Made by a program: the position numbers and the translations under genes. 64,000 bases of DNA from the NCBI GenBank assembly GCA_037179385.1, contig CM074188.1, positions 28,685,594 to 28,749,593 on the forward strand, read 5' to 3'. The stretch is from Holothuria scabra. Its lineage: Eukaryota; Echinodermata; Holothuroidea; Aspidochirotida; Holothuriidae. Positions 39,030 to 51,064 of the stretch are shown here, piece by piece; position 1 is the first letter of the stretch; each line of letters opens with the position of its first letter. The notes beneath the pieces are model-generated. The model had not been told where the DNA came from. It did not search any database and saw only the letters and a list, made by a program, of their open reading frames with translations.

Positions 39030-39250
39030 ACTAGTTTTGTCACAAATACCACTTTTGTCTCACCAACCACTTTTGTCAAAATTTTTGCCCACTTTTGTCA
39101 CAAATACCACTTTTTTCACAATCATCGCCCACTTTTGTCACAACGGAGGTCACGACTTTTGTCACGAAAATCGCCCATATTTGTCACAATTTGACAGGAC
39201 ACGACTTTTGTCACACACATTTTGCCCACTTTTGTCACACACATCGGCTT
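39030..39250 (+). repeat. Degenerate CACTTTTGTCACA minisatellite
   Basis: About a dozen imperfect copies of a CACTTTTGTCACAA-like word with irregular spacing. ORFs over it are low-complexity. Confidence 0.85.
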
Positions 39251-39267
39251 AGTTAAAGTAAGAAGTA

Positions 39268-39289
39268 TTGTTCTTCGTGAGATACCAGC
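39268..39289. repeat. Extra inverted Harbinger terminus
   Basis: TTCTTCGTGAGATACCAGC lies immediately left of the TTA duplication and is the reverse complement of the element's own left end. The two form an almost perfect 48-bp palindrome at 39268-39316. It is probably the end of a second, deleted element, or a palindromic rearrangement. Confidence 0.75.
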
Positions 39290-39761
39290 TTAAAGCTGGT
39301 ATCTCACGAAGAACAATTCGCACGTCTATTTTTGCGTCTATTGCGAATTTCAAAACGCGGTAGTTTCAAAATATTTTTCGCGTCGAAAAAGTTGTCAAGA
39401 AAGCCGCGAAACATTCGTGCGAAGTCAGTGTGACATTAGTGCGACATTAGTGCGAATTTTGAGCGCATTTGTGGAAATCGAGGCTAAACTTTCGCCAAAA
39501 GTTCGTGAGACATTAGTGCAACAGTAGTGCGACTGACGTGCTAACATCGCGAACGACGTCTAAATCACCTTCCAGTCTCGCGTCAGTCGCGCGAATGTTG
39601 CACTAACGCCTCACAAACTTTGCGACCAAAATACGAACGTTTTGCGAATATTTCAGTTGGACGCCACTTATAAAACCCACAGATTGAAACAATTGAAAAT
39701 TAGTCTGAATTTAACTACCATCAGTATAGGCCTATATATAGCGACCTACACGTTTATAAAT

Positions 39762-40067
39762 ATGGACTCTGAACCTATGGAAGATGATATCCAAGCTGCA
39801 GCTACTGCTGAAGAGGAATTGTACCTGCTTGCAGCAGCTGCTGTTGTTGCCATTCACCAGGAGCAGGGTGACGATTCCAAAAGAACAAAGAGAAGAAGAC
39901 CCAAGAGTGCCTGGATGCACCAGTGGTTCCAAGACAGACCAAGGTATGGCTGGTACGAAAAGTTGTTAGGATACCTCGCTGATGGTAACATGACAAGGTA
40001 CAAAAACTTTTTAAGTATCACACTAATGAAGTTATTCACAGGATATAATATTACATTATATACCTGA
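39762..40067 (+). pseudogene. Harbinger transposase, N-terminal remnant
   Basis: Starts at the ATG of MDSEPMEDDIQ. It has an alanine-rich helical stretch, a basic KRTKRRRPKS segment, then WMHQWFQDRPRYGWYEKLLG...YKNFL. This W..W...R..YG....LL pattern is the conserved N-terminal region of HARBI1-type transposases. About 20 codons later the frame ends. The DDE nuclease domain that should follow is absent; instead the last exon of the convergent gene begins. Not functional as a transposase. Confidence 0.75.
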
Positions 40068-41310
40068 GGTGGAGCAACTGGGGATGGACTTGGTGCGGTG
40101 AACCTATATATGACATCTTGCACTGCACTGGTGAACCTCATCCAGGAATCAGGGGGGAAGTGAACCATCTGTGCCATCAGGTAGTTGTTGTATGCTTTCA
40201 CAGTGGCGTCATGGCTCGACATTTGGTAGGCGGGATCTTTCGCCTTCCTAAAATCCGATGCTTCCTGGGCTCGAACAAGAAGCTGCAACGCAAAATGAAA
40301 TACAAATAGAAAGTGTTGGTGTTTGCTGATCCTTTCGGGTTCTTCCCCACTCCCTTGTTCCTTGGGCCAGGAGGCGTGACTGACCGTGAAGACGGAGTGG
40401 CCATCCCCAACTCCGAGTCAGAGCCTGTGTCCTGGCTGGTATTATCCTCCCCAAGGTCAGCAAACTGTGAAGTGTAGGTTTCAAAATATGAAAGATATAC
40501 AATAGCCAATATACAATCTGTATAAAGAAAACTTAAATAATGGGGCAATTTTACCAGTGTAGAGTTGACAATTGACAAATTTACCAGTTACTAATAATTG
40601 CAAATGAGATACTTACAACATGTGTTGAAACAGACTGCGTTTGTCTTATGTATTTTGCCAGGAACTGAAAGTTGTTAATTATCCACGTGTCCCGTGCTGT
40701 CAGAAACTTGGTTGCTTGGCCCGATTTGTTCTTCCTAATCCTTTGATATCGATCTCGATAATTCTTTAGAACGTCCTTCACTTGTTTAACTGCAATGAAT
40801 GATAGATATTATTAATGCATTAGTGCATGTGTAGGCCCACTACAAGTACAATAGTACAGCATGCAAGCTATGGCATAGGCCTAAGAGAAATTGAAAAGAA
40901 ATTGAGTGGAGTAAAGAATATTTGTGATCTACACAGCCGCCATGAAATCAGAATACCACAAAAAGTATCAAACAGTATAGAACTATGGAACTAGATTACT
41001 TACATGATGGTGGGTTGCCATTGAAGACCTCCCTCTGCCATAGTTCCTCCACTAGCTGCTTCTTGAGTAGAGTGTTCTTAAACTCCTTATCGCTTTTGTT
41101 ATAAAAAAAAACATCATGTTCTTGAAGGAATTCCACCATAGTCTCCTTCTGGGTCTCAGTCCAGCTGTAGCTGGATGTGGTACCGACAGACTCATCATCA
41201 CCCTGAGCACCATCAGCAACAGGAACACCATCATCTCCTCCTTCGCCCGAACCGGCAGACACTAATTCAGCCGCAGCAGTTACCCTCCTCTGTTTCTTCT
41301 TGGCAGGCAT
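40064..41310 (-). CDS. Harbinger Myb/MADF-like DNA-binding protein gene
   Basis: Four exons can be read: 41310-41004 (ATG, basic MPAKKKQRR start, acidic linker, YSWTETQKETMVEFLQEHD), 40789-40617 (KQVKDVLKNYRDRYQRI...DTWIINNFQFL), 40464 to about 40330 (acidic/serine-rich), and 40282-40064. Exons 1-2 have matching GTAAGT/TTGCAG borders and phase, and together form a helix-turn-helix Myb/SANT- or MADF-like domain. In Harbinger elements such proteins bind DNA and escort the transposase to the nucleus. The donor of exon 3 is not evident, so the last intron may be damaged. Convergent with the transposase remnant. Confidence 0.7.
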
Positions 41311-41882
41311 GATGGCTGACTAACCGTAGCACGCACAATGGACATAGACGATAGCTGTAATATTACCAGTTTAATATAGGTCTCTCCAAACAGACAGCAC
41401 TACTTGGCCGGTCGTATTGTGACCCCGTAACGTGGGTATTCAGCTGTGTACGTGCGACATATGCACGTCATACGCGAGTATGTTTCACGTCCAAACATGA
41501 CCTTCAAACAGTCGCGAAATATTAGCACTAACTTCGTACTAAAATCGCGCTAATTTCGCTATAACTTCACACTAATGTCGTGCGAAAAGAAGAGCAAATC
41601 CGACCCAGTTAGGATTCACAAAACGGGCGACGTTAGTGCGATGTTAGTACGACATTAATGATAACGCTTTGCGAACACTTTGCTAACATCTCGCGTTTGA
41701 TCTTTCGCAAATTAGTCGCAGAAAATTTTGAACATGTTCAAAACTGCCTGCGAAGCTTTTGCTACCTCTGCGAATTGGGCGACAGATGTGCGACAGTTTC
41801 GCTAACATTTTGCGAATTACGCGAATTTTAGTGGCAAACCGGTCGCAAACCATACGCGTTCTTCGTGAGATACCAGCTTTTA

Positions 41883-43903
41883 CACAGGTAAACCTATGCT
41901 TACTAAATAGGGGCTGAGTATTCACTTTTGTAAATCAGAGGGGCACGTAGCAAGAAAAATGATTTTAGATAATTACACCCACAACTCATAATCATGTCGT
42001 GCGGTTCATAGAGGGGGGTGGTTCAGAGTAAACTTTTGTGGCTGAAATAAGAAACCTTTAATAAAGATATATTGTGGCACGGAATAAAGTGTAATATTGA
42101 AGATCTTTAGCCTACGTATACGTAGGTGTATTCAGGCTTTTATCATGTGGGAGGAAGAGGATTTATTAGTACAATATTGTCGGTCACGTTAAAGCGCGCA
42201 GTAGACGGGTACATCTGAAGATAACATGAGTTGTTACATGCGATTTCACAGGTCCTTAGAGCCTTAAAATCGTCACCAGGACAGTGATTTTTTAGCATGT
42301 ATGTATTTCGCTAAAGTAGAGGAACTATTGGGGAAATTTGCACCCCTTCCCACTATTGCCCCCCATGGGGGGGGGGGGGAGAACGAGTAGAGCAATAAAC
42401 CGAAGCACGCATTTTGGGGTGAAATTTCTAAGGCTGCGGAGCTAGAAACGAGTAGTTTTTACCAATGGTAAGAACTGTCAATGTAGAATAGCACTATCTC
42501 TTCCCCCTTATGATCATCAAGCTAATTCAAGATTCTGCTGAGGGCATATCATCAAACCCACATTGCATACACAGTACAGAAAGTCGAATGTCTCAGCCAG
42601 TCAGAGTCGGTGCCAGCTAGACCTCATTCCATCCAGTAAAGTGTGGTGCGGGGGGGGGGGGGTATGCATCCGCCTCTCTTCATTTCGTGGACAAAACCCC
42701 CTTTTCAATACATTTACTTTAAAATACACAGAAAATTAAGCTTCCGAATTGCGTGACCCTCAAATAACCAAAACAGATTTCAAAGGGGAGGGATCCGTGC
42801 CGATGGCGGCGGTCTGAAATATCCACCCATCTCCTCTCCCCTCCTCCCCGGCCCCTCTTATTCCTCCCTCGAGCTGATAAAAGCTCCCACGCCTACTGGT
42901 GGCACTTTACAGACCCAAACCCGTAAAACCAAAGAACCGTGCCGAAACGGAGATACATGGTACTTAGCTCGAGGTGATTTTGCGTACTAAAATGGCGGAA
43001 ATAACACACCTTGACGTACTACACATTTTATTTTTGTACGTGTTTGGGTGTAAATGATCTTTCTTGTGCCCTAGCTCGGCGCTTTAGAATTTTCAATGCA
43101 TATATAGAAGCCCGCACAACCAGTTGAAGCACCTGCGCAGCCTTACACTTCCATTTAACGAGGCCTGTAAGCAGTGGCGTATATAACATCAATTTGCAGT
43201 GGTGGTGGTGGAGGGAGGGGGGGGGGGGGGTATGAATTATTTGGGACAACTACATTTGTTGAAGACCCAAACACTTTGACATAGTTGTACGATCCGAAAT
43301 TCATGGATAAATGCAATTTACAGGACCATAGTAATAATAAATTCAGGTCCATTGTATATGCATTCAAACAGTGGCGTACCTAGGATTTCTCTCAGGAAGG
43401 GAGGGGGTGGGGGATCATGCGGCGTGTTGCGTGATCTCCGGCTTTTGGGACGGAGTGTCCCCTCCCAATTTGAATTCTTGTCAAAAATTAGGTATCCTAA
43501 TATGCAATCTGGTGCCACATATGCTACCTTTTGAACTAAAATTTTGTGTTTAAATATTTTAGGCTTTCCATAATGCAAGGACAAGGACAAGCAAGGAACT
43601 AGGAGTCTTTAGATTTCAGACCGACTTTTCGGCGCTCCCCTCCCCCCGTATTAACACCCCTGCCTGTAAGAAAACATTGTGTACAAAAGCGTGTAGTTAA
43701 AATTGTTGTTTGCTGACGGCTTCCATAAAACGAAATCGCGTAAGAAGGAAAATGGGAATTAACGCAAGAAAAAAGATTATGCGAAAAGCAGTTAAGGGTG
43801 TGTAAAAAATTGTTAACGTAGGAACAAGTGTTTAATTAGCTGCTATATATTCAACTGTCATTAGAAGGTACCAAACTGCCCTGGGGGCAACGAAGTTGAT
43901 TAC
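41883..43903. other. Non-coding flank with repeat fragments
   Basis: No credible gene. Contains poly-G tracts (42366-42378, 42650-42661, 43217-43230) and CAGTGGCGTA words at 43172 and 43372 that resemble hAT-type ends without a visible partner. Confidence 0.5.
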
Positions 43904-43911
43904 TGTAAGAG

Positions 43912-45511
43912 CAGTGGCGGAGCTAGGGATTTCGGTCAGAGGGGGCAAAAATGGTCTGCAGGGGCGCTTCGAAGGAGTAAATACCCTGAACCTCAACACG
44001 ATCGAAGCCATGGTTTTTCAAACTTTCATTTGATTTTCCGCACCTGGTAGAAGACTACTTTGCCATTTCTCCTCAGCAAGTTTTTCCATTAAAACATGTT
44101 TAAATTTTCTATCCATGGACCTCCGCTGAAGAAAATTTGGGGGTGGGGGGTAAATTCTTTTAGGGGGAAAAGCTCCGCGCCACCATGATTTGGCGCGGAG
44201 CGCAAGAAAATTTTGGCCCAAAATGCCTCTCAGCTCGCTGGAAATGACATTTCTAAAGCCTATTTACCGCATATAAAACACTGAGTGAACCGTTAAGAAA
44301 TATTGATTTTAATTTTTTCTCATCTTTTTCTTTATGTTTTCTCCTTTTTTTCAGGTTTTTTTATTTTCCACTGGAGGGCAAGTTCCCCCCTTGTCCCTAT
44401 CTGCGGACGCCCATGTTTCTATCCCTTTCTTTCACATTCTAGTATGAAGGCAGTCATTATATAGTTTATGTGTTATTGTCAGGTCCCGATTTAAGATTTA
44501 ATGTAATAATGGGCTACTTTGTGAAGATAAAGATTAAACCTGCAAGAGCTAAATAGCAAGCAATCTTACAGAAGGAAAAAGTTATGGAAATTAATCACCG
44601 TTAGGTGTACATTTTTGGCACCTGGAAATCAAGATAAGTACACGAAGAAACATTAGGCTAATGGACGTAATTTACATCATGTGACCACTCTGAAATAGCC
44701 ATTAATTAAGTACGGTACATTGAAAGAAATAACCAAGACAAGAGGTCTGCTTGGCTCTCTAGATACCGAATTCATAATAAATAAAAATAGCCTAAACTTA
44801 AGCTTATTTGATGTAATTTTCTGGCTTTTGAGACCAAGGAGGTACAGAAATAAGCATTTTCATGGGATTATCGTGCAGTGTCAGACATAGCCATTTATCA
44901 TGAAAATGGTCACTTAAAGAAAAGCAAAATGAAAACTGCTCATTAAAACTCTTAAACCAATACCACTATGATAACAGTTTTATTTTATTTTAACCTGAAT
45001 GTTCTCTTCAAATGATTTTGAAAAACGTTGTGGAAGCTATTTTGGTATCTTTATAAACTCTTTTTATTGTCTATTTTGACAATTATCCCCGACAACAAGA
45101 GGGCTATTTGCGCTACAATTATTCTTGCGCCCTTTACAACATATTTTATTGGCCGGGAGGGTTAATTTAATATCAGTCTGTGTATTTTGTAAGCTTATAA
45201 TCACGCTTGGTGTGGAAGCAATAAACTTAGCACAGCGACAACATCCATTAGTGCGTTTAAAGCATGAAGATAAGTTTCGGCAAAACTTATCCCTATATTA
45301 CAGAAGATGAGTCCTTTCATTAGAACAAAGTGCAGATAATACATGTTACTGGTGGCTGTTTGAGCATTTTGTTATCTGGGCCTTAAAACAACGCTATTAA
45401 ATTATGTCTTTTGCCAAAAATGGTGCAAGAGTAAAGTATGTTAAAAACCTAAAAGGGCGCCGACAGGCGATTTTGGTCAGTCATCGGGGGGGGGGGGGGG
45501 CTCCGCCACTG
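43912..45511. mobile_element. hAT-type non-autonomous transposon with perfect 8-bp TSD
   Basis: 1,600 bp. It begins CAGTGGCGGAGCTAGG and ends with GGGCTCCGCCACTG. It is flanked by TGTAAGAG at 43904-43911 and 45512-45519, identical on both sides. An 8-bp duplication and CAGTGGCG ends are hallmarks of hAT elements. No transposase is encoded; the interior has only short AT-rich frames and a poly-G tract beside the right end. Confidence 0.92.
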
Positions 45512-45519
45512 TGTAAGAG

Positions 45520-45840
45520 AGGCGGGGTGGGCTTACGATACCTCCATAGGCCTATCAGAAGACCGTAGATACGACAACGGAAGGGGATCCTCGGGCCTCA
45601 CCCGAGTCCCTCTCTTAAATATGAAAGGTGAGTCCGGGAATATGGGAGAATCTTGGAAGGATCAAATAGTGAAGTCATGCATCTGGTGGTTGCATAGGGA
45701 AGAAAGGAAGACTGGAACAAGTGCATGGACAGCATAGCAAACCAGCATAATAAAGTTATTGGACCATTTTCATGATCGCAGAATGGGCATTCCAGCCCTG
45801 CAACTACATTTGTTATTGGATTCAAGTCATGCATGGGTAA
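45520..45840. other. Spacer between hAT and fold-back elements
   Basis: A minus-strand frame (45598-45882) includes CPFCDHENGPITLLCW, faintly like a LINE C-terminal cysteine motif. Too weak to call. Confidence 0.35.
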
Positions 45841-45854
45841 CCAGGGAAAAATTC

Positions 45855-46155
45855 CTGTTGAGACCTGTTGAACAGGTATCAACAGGTACCTGTTGAACAG
45901 GTAATTGGAACAGGCACAACAGGTATGAACAGGTGTTAACAGGTATGAACAGGTCTCAACAAGTGTGAACAGGTCTCAACAGGGAGTGAACAGGTCTAAA
46001 CAGGGAGTGAACAGGTATGAACAGGTGCAACTGGTCTTCAACAGGTATAGCCCTAACTGGTCTTCAACAGGTGCAACTGGTCTTCAACAGGTACAAATGG
46101 TCTCTAACAGGTACAACTGGTCTTCAACAGGTGCAAAATGTTTTAACAGGAAATA
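45855..46155 (+). repeat. Left arm AACAGGT minisatellite
   Basis: More than 20 AACAGG words, in units of about 10 bp (AACAGGTATG, AACAGGTCTC) grading inward into about 20-bp units with AACTGGTCTTC. The coding frame through it is a repeat artefact. Confidence 0.9.
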
Positions 46156-46169
46156 CTATATAGTGATGA

Positions 46170-46215
46170 ATTTTTACAACAGGGAGGTTAGGGGTTCAAT
46201 TCTGGCAGGGTCAGA
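46170..46215 (+). mobile_element. SINE B-box fragment
   Basis: GGGAGGTTAGGGGTTCAATTCTGGC...GGGTCAGAG matches the B-box region of the tRNA-derived SINE near 60.9 kb. It sits just inside the left arm. Confidence 0.4.
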
Positions 46216-49200
46216 GCAAGATTTGTGAATGGTTTGTTGTGTGAAACAGAGAGATCTAATTTACCTGTACAAGTACAACAAAAATTTGCACAAGACAAAA
46301 TTTATTTGGCTATGATATACATACTGCATGTTTAGTCAAACCCTAGTAGCATTCCATTGTAGCAAAGCTATGATAGATAGCACACATCATGTAGATAATA
46401 AGCCAGTTAAATGCTAAAAATTGAAAAATTCATTAATCCACAGGTTTGATAAATATCACTAACCCATATGAAAAAGAAGAAGTTAAATATAGCAATACTG
46501 TATTTCATTTGAGACTTTAAAATACACAATCGGGGTTCTAGCCAGACCATTCAAACTGGGTGCTGCAGCCAGTTTGAATTTACTTTTTTTAAGCCAGCAC
46601 CCAGTTTGAAATTTCACCACCCAGTTTGAATTTCATCATATGCGTACTCTAAACATACTGTAGGCTACACTGCACAGTATCAGACACATAAACATTCAGT
46701 TGATTGAATGATTGTGCTGATATTGGAAATAACCAAAAAATCAGGCAACTGACCACAGACAAATGTCATTTAGATCTTGAGATATGGCCAACATCACGTG
46801 AGAATGATGCAATGTTGATTAACTCTCATGATCCACTTTGACATTTTTTCCTGGCTAGAATCCATAAGCTACATGGAAAGGTATTAGATTGGCAGGCTTG
46901 CTAGCCAGGCTGTGTGACACTTGTGGCTAAGGAAGAAAAGGCCCAAAAACATTGATTCGATTTTGGTTGAACTAAAGAGTGAAAATGGAATTTTTCCAAT
47001 TTAAATCAAAGTTTGATCAAAGTAAAAACTGTAGTCCCAGTACTGTACTACAAACATGTATCAAGTAGTCATTTCACAATTTCCAATACAAAACAAGTGT
47101 TTTTCATGGTTAAAAGAATTGAAAGAAAAAGTCATATGAATCAGTCCTTTCACATATTTGCTAAATTAAAAAAAAAACAAAGATTTGTCCATGATAAAAC
47201 ATTTTCTTAAGTTTTTTCCAAGGCAAAAAATATGGAGGGCCTTCAACCATAAGGGGCTAAAGGGATAGTCTTCAGCTATTACAAGTTCCATGAACAATTA
47301 CATCAAAGTGTAAAATGTTGCATTGAGTTCTTCTGTCATCAAATGCGCCCACAAAAGATATGAAATGATCACATTTACCGAATGTTTCAAATTTCTCAAT
47401 TAGCCATCCTCCTACAGTATTGGCCAGGTACTCATCTCAGTGTATCATACAGTAACCAATGACGAACTTTCAAGTATAAGCAGGAATGTTCAAATTTTCT
47501 GACACTGTAAAAGAAATGCAGAGCTATGAACATCTGTCTTTTTGCAAATAGTCCTATATAGCCATACGTAGCTAACATAATGAAATGCACTAGTGAGTTG
47601 TAATTCATTTGGACGGTTTTCTGCTAGTAACTGCTTCACATTAGTTACATTATCCATTTTCTCTAAAGTACAGCAGAGTACAGTACAGTACTGTAGGTCT
47701 CCAATCTATTAACTCATTCACTCCACAGTAAACATTTGAAAGGTACTGTAGAACTTGATAACATCTGTCCTGGATATGATTCAAGAATTTGATGGCCAAC
47801 ACAGATCAAAAAGTAAAAAAATATTGATGGCAGGCTCAGAAGATATTCCCAGGCAAACCATTTTTTACTGGAAGTACGAATACATATTTTGATCAGTTCG
47901 AAGAACACAGTGCATTGCTAAATAACATTTTAAAGTTTCACAGATAAGGCGTATTAACTCCGTCAGTTAAGGCTCTTTTAATGCCAATTGTACCCTGATT
48001 CCAATCCACTACAGGCTGATTTTGCTAAATGACAGAACTTATGAACATAGCTGTAAACGGGTTAGCTATTGAAGAAACAATGGCAAATACTGTAGCTCCC
48101 TCATCTGTGTAGTGTTTCACCATCAAACACACGCTGTTAATGGAATAAAAAATAAATAAATTTTAAACACAATGCAAATCAATGCAGATCGAAGAAAAAT
48201 AGTGATTACACTTTCATACTAAATATGAACAGTATTGGAGAGTCCCCTTCCCCCACAACACCAACCCACCAGGACCTTTAAGTACAGATCGAATAAGCTT
48301 TTTTCAGTACAACTGGCAGTGTTTGTTTGGGACTTTATATACAGTACCTAACTTGGAGTCAATTTTTTTGAGATGCCATGGGGATACTTAGGATAAAACT
48401 ATGATACTACTTAAGTACAAGCATTACAATATGCATAGGCCTACAGTAACCCTAGGTCTTAATTAAGCTCATGATCTACACTTTAAGCAACTGACAATAC
48501 TGAAATGGACAGAGGTTGTGCAGTGAGAAATTTGGTATTGAGTATTAAGAATCATGAGTAACATTGTTCAGCATTGATTTAATCCAAGTCTTCATAAAAA
48601 TAATCAGTTTGACCTACAGTAATCTCCCATCCCCTAACCTTAAAGGGAAATTTTGCGGTTGAAATGTCAAATGTTTCAACATAACATTCCTAGAAAAAAG
48701 CTCAAGGCATAGTCAAACTTTTCATTGTCAAACATACTGTACACCCCAGCAATAGCTTCATCTCAAAACATTATGAATGAGAAGGGCTCTGAAAGTAGCA
48801 CAATCTGAAATTTTGAAAGTTTAGGTACCCTAAACAAATTTTTCTAGAGCAAAAAATGTCAAGCTTAGGGAAACTTATCTTGAACAGAAGACCACCATAC
48901 TGCATTAATTTAATCATTTATCCACCAGGGGCCAGTGCCAATAAAATTGGTTTAAAAAGGATGAAATTTTCTGTTAAGCAAATGCAATATTTCCCTTTAA
49001 CCCAACCCTCAATTTAACCATGATTAAGGCTAGGTATAGTAGCCTGTAGAACAGCCTTTGGACAGGGCTGTGCATTATTTTCAATTTGTTCAAAGGCCTT
49101 ATACTGTATGGCAAATTCCACACCATTGTGTTGCCTAATGGAACGAGCCTACAGTAATTACATAAGCCATCATGTGACGGAACATAGATGGTTAGTTCAA

Positions 49201-50654
49201 AGTTCAAATATGTTCTAAATCTGAAACCTCATTAAAATCATTCTTTTCTTCAATTAATTAAAATATCATTAAGAATTAATTCTGGCTTCATATTGTGTGG
49301 TAAAACTGACAATTTTGCATCGATCAGTGAATAAATAAGCATGTAAATGAGGTGTTCGAATTTACAACCTGTTTAAACTTTGAACCAACCACTGTACATA
49401 CATACATGATACACTACAGCACCATACAAGGTTATGGCTGGGCCTATAGGCTTAAGTTATGCTTATGGTATGAAAACACCTTTATATCCACTTGAATCCC
49501 CAGCTTTCATTGCCCAAATTTGACTGATTTTCCCATGCAGCATATGGAGGAAATTATACTTGAAACTTGGATGTGTGCACTATATTTACAGTTTAGGCAT
49601 AGCCTGTATACTGTAACTGTAATGTAAGTGTAATGTATACTGCAATAGTAACGTTACAACACAAGTAACGTTAGACCTAACGTTAGGCCCAGTCTAGGCT
49701 AATGTTTATGGTTAAGCCAAACAGAACAGTGACAATTAAATACTATTTGCCCAGCCACCATGACCCTCAAATTGCACTGCATTTTGGTGTAAAACTGGAC
49801 CAACAAATGGATCATAAAACATAAATGACTTACTCTGCTTCAGAGTATTTTTTGTAAAGAAATCTTCCTCTGCTGCCTTCACTTTCATTGCACCTTTTTG
49901 AATTTGTGAATGTGACGCATGCTCAGACAACTCAGCTCTGGCTCTGTACTGTACAGTGTATGCATGCAATGGTAATAGTAATAGTACATGCAGTATGTGC
50001 ACAATATACACAGGCAGCTGTTATCTAGCAACCTCACTCAACACTGTGTGTGCAGAGAACTGTGTCACTGCAAAGGGGCCATGAAGGTAATCCTTTGTTC
50101 AAGCAAACTATTGCTTTGTTATGTGCATTGCTTCACAAGAGATAAGAAGCTTGTATACAGCAAAGGTATTTATACTGTTTTGCTACTATGTGGTATTAGA
50201 AGAAGAGAAGATAAAATAAAAATGAAGCACTTGGGTAAATGAATTTTAGAAGGAGACCAGGATTATAAGCACAAGAAAAAAAATTGGAGGCAAGTTCTAT
50301 TGGGAGTTTAGTATTTGCCTATGTACCGGGGAATCTGTGTCAAAAACAAGATGTTGGAGGCATGCATGCAGCTAGGAGTCCTGGGTATAACAGCAGTAGG
50401 GGTGGGGGGGGGGGGTGGTGGCAATGACAGGAGAGAAGGGGATATACTTCTCTGTGCAACAATAAATATCTTGGAACTTGTGTGAGCTACTAGTATTCGG
50501 GGAGATGATTGTAATTGTACCCCACTCTGTTTCCGACCCCATATGGTACATGCACGTTTATCTGGCAAGTGGTCGAAGACAATTTTGTATGGAAATAACC
50601 TGTTCAAATAGCACCGTCGCTGCTGGAACCTATTACAGAAGATTCACATGTCCA
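46216..50654. other. Interior of the fold-back element, no gene seen
   Basis: AT-rich, short frames only. Near 46560-46640 there are three copies of an ACCCAGTTTGAA word, one in inverted relation. TACAGTACTGTA-like palindromes recur at 47670-47700. Nothing resembles a transposase. Confidence 0.55.
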
Positions 50655-50900
50655 ATTGAATTACCTGTTAATTCCCTGTTGACATTAACAGGTACCTGTT
50701 GTATCCCTGTTCATACCAGTTGGATACCTGTTAGTACCTGTTACATATTAACAGGTACCTGTTGAATCCCTGTTCATACTGGTTGGAAACCTGTTCATAC
50801 CTGTTAGTACCCGTTAATACCTGTTAATTACCTGTTAATACCTGTTAATACCTGTTCATACCTGTTCATACCTGTTAGAATTTCAACAGGTCTCAACAGG
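50655..50900 (-). repeat. Right arm AACAGGT minisatellite, inverted
   Basis: ACCTGTTAATA/ACCTGTTCATA words in tandem, the reverse complement of the left-arm unit. Ends CAACAGGTCTCAACAGGAATTTT. Confidence 0.9.
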
Positions 50901-51064
50901 AATTTTCTCCTGGGTACGGGCTATAATCTACAGTTATAGTTGGGCCCAAATGGCAGCATTACGTTTGGGCACATGGTCTTGGATAAATCGAATCGAGTAG
51001 TGTAGTTTGAATAGCCAACTTGCTTGATTCTCCCGTACGTGTGACTCGCTTAGAGTGCATCGTT

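Larger units (their letters stand above)
39293..41879. mobile_element. PIF/Harbinger-type DNA transposon, internally deleted
   Basis: 2,587 bp with inverted ends AAGCTGGTATCTCACGAAGA and TCTTCGTGAGATACCAGCTT, flanked by TTA on each side (39290-39292, 41880-41882). A 3-bp TTA duplication plus two genes, a transposase and a Myb/MADF-like DNA-binding protein, defines Harbinger elements. The subterminal 350-450 bp at both sides are dense in TTCGC/GCGAA and TTAGTGCGA words, likely transposase contact sites. The catalytic part of the transposase is missing. Confidence 0.88.
45841..50913. mobile_element. 5.1-kb fold-back element with AACAGGT minisatellite arms
   Basis: The ends CCAGGGAAAAATTCCTGTTG and CAACAGGAATTTTCTCCTGG are inverted. 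Each arm is a tandem array of AACAGGT-based words in opposite orientation (about 45855-46155 and 50655-50900). Inverted arms built of short tandem repeats are the defining trait of fold-back elements such as Drosophila FB and the sea urchin TU elements. The 4.5-kb interior has no recognisable transposase. I see no clear target-site duplication: GTAA lies outside the left end and GTAC outside the right. Confidence 0.8.

Noticed and set aside
39030..39250. CRISPR-like spaced repeat
   Set aside because: Repeat words and spacings are irregular, the genome is eukaryotic and no cas genes are present; it is a degenerate minisatellite.
45598..45882. LINE ORF2 remnant left of the fold-back element, which would make the fold-back an insertion into the 51-kb LINE
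   Set aside because: The cysteine motif is weak and hundreds of intervening codons would be missing; no TSD supports it.
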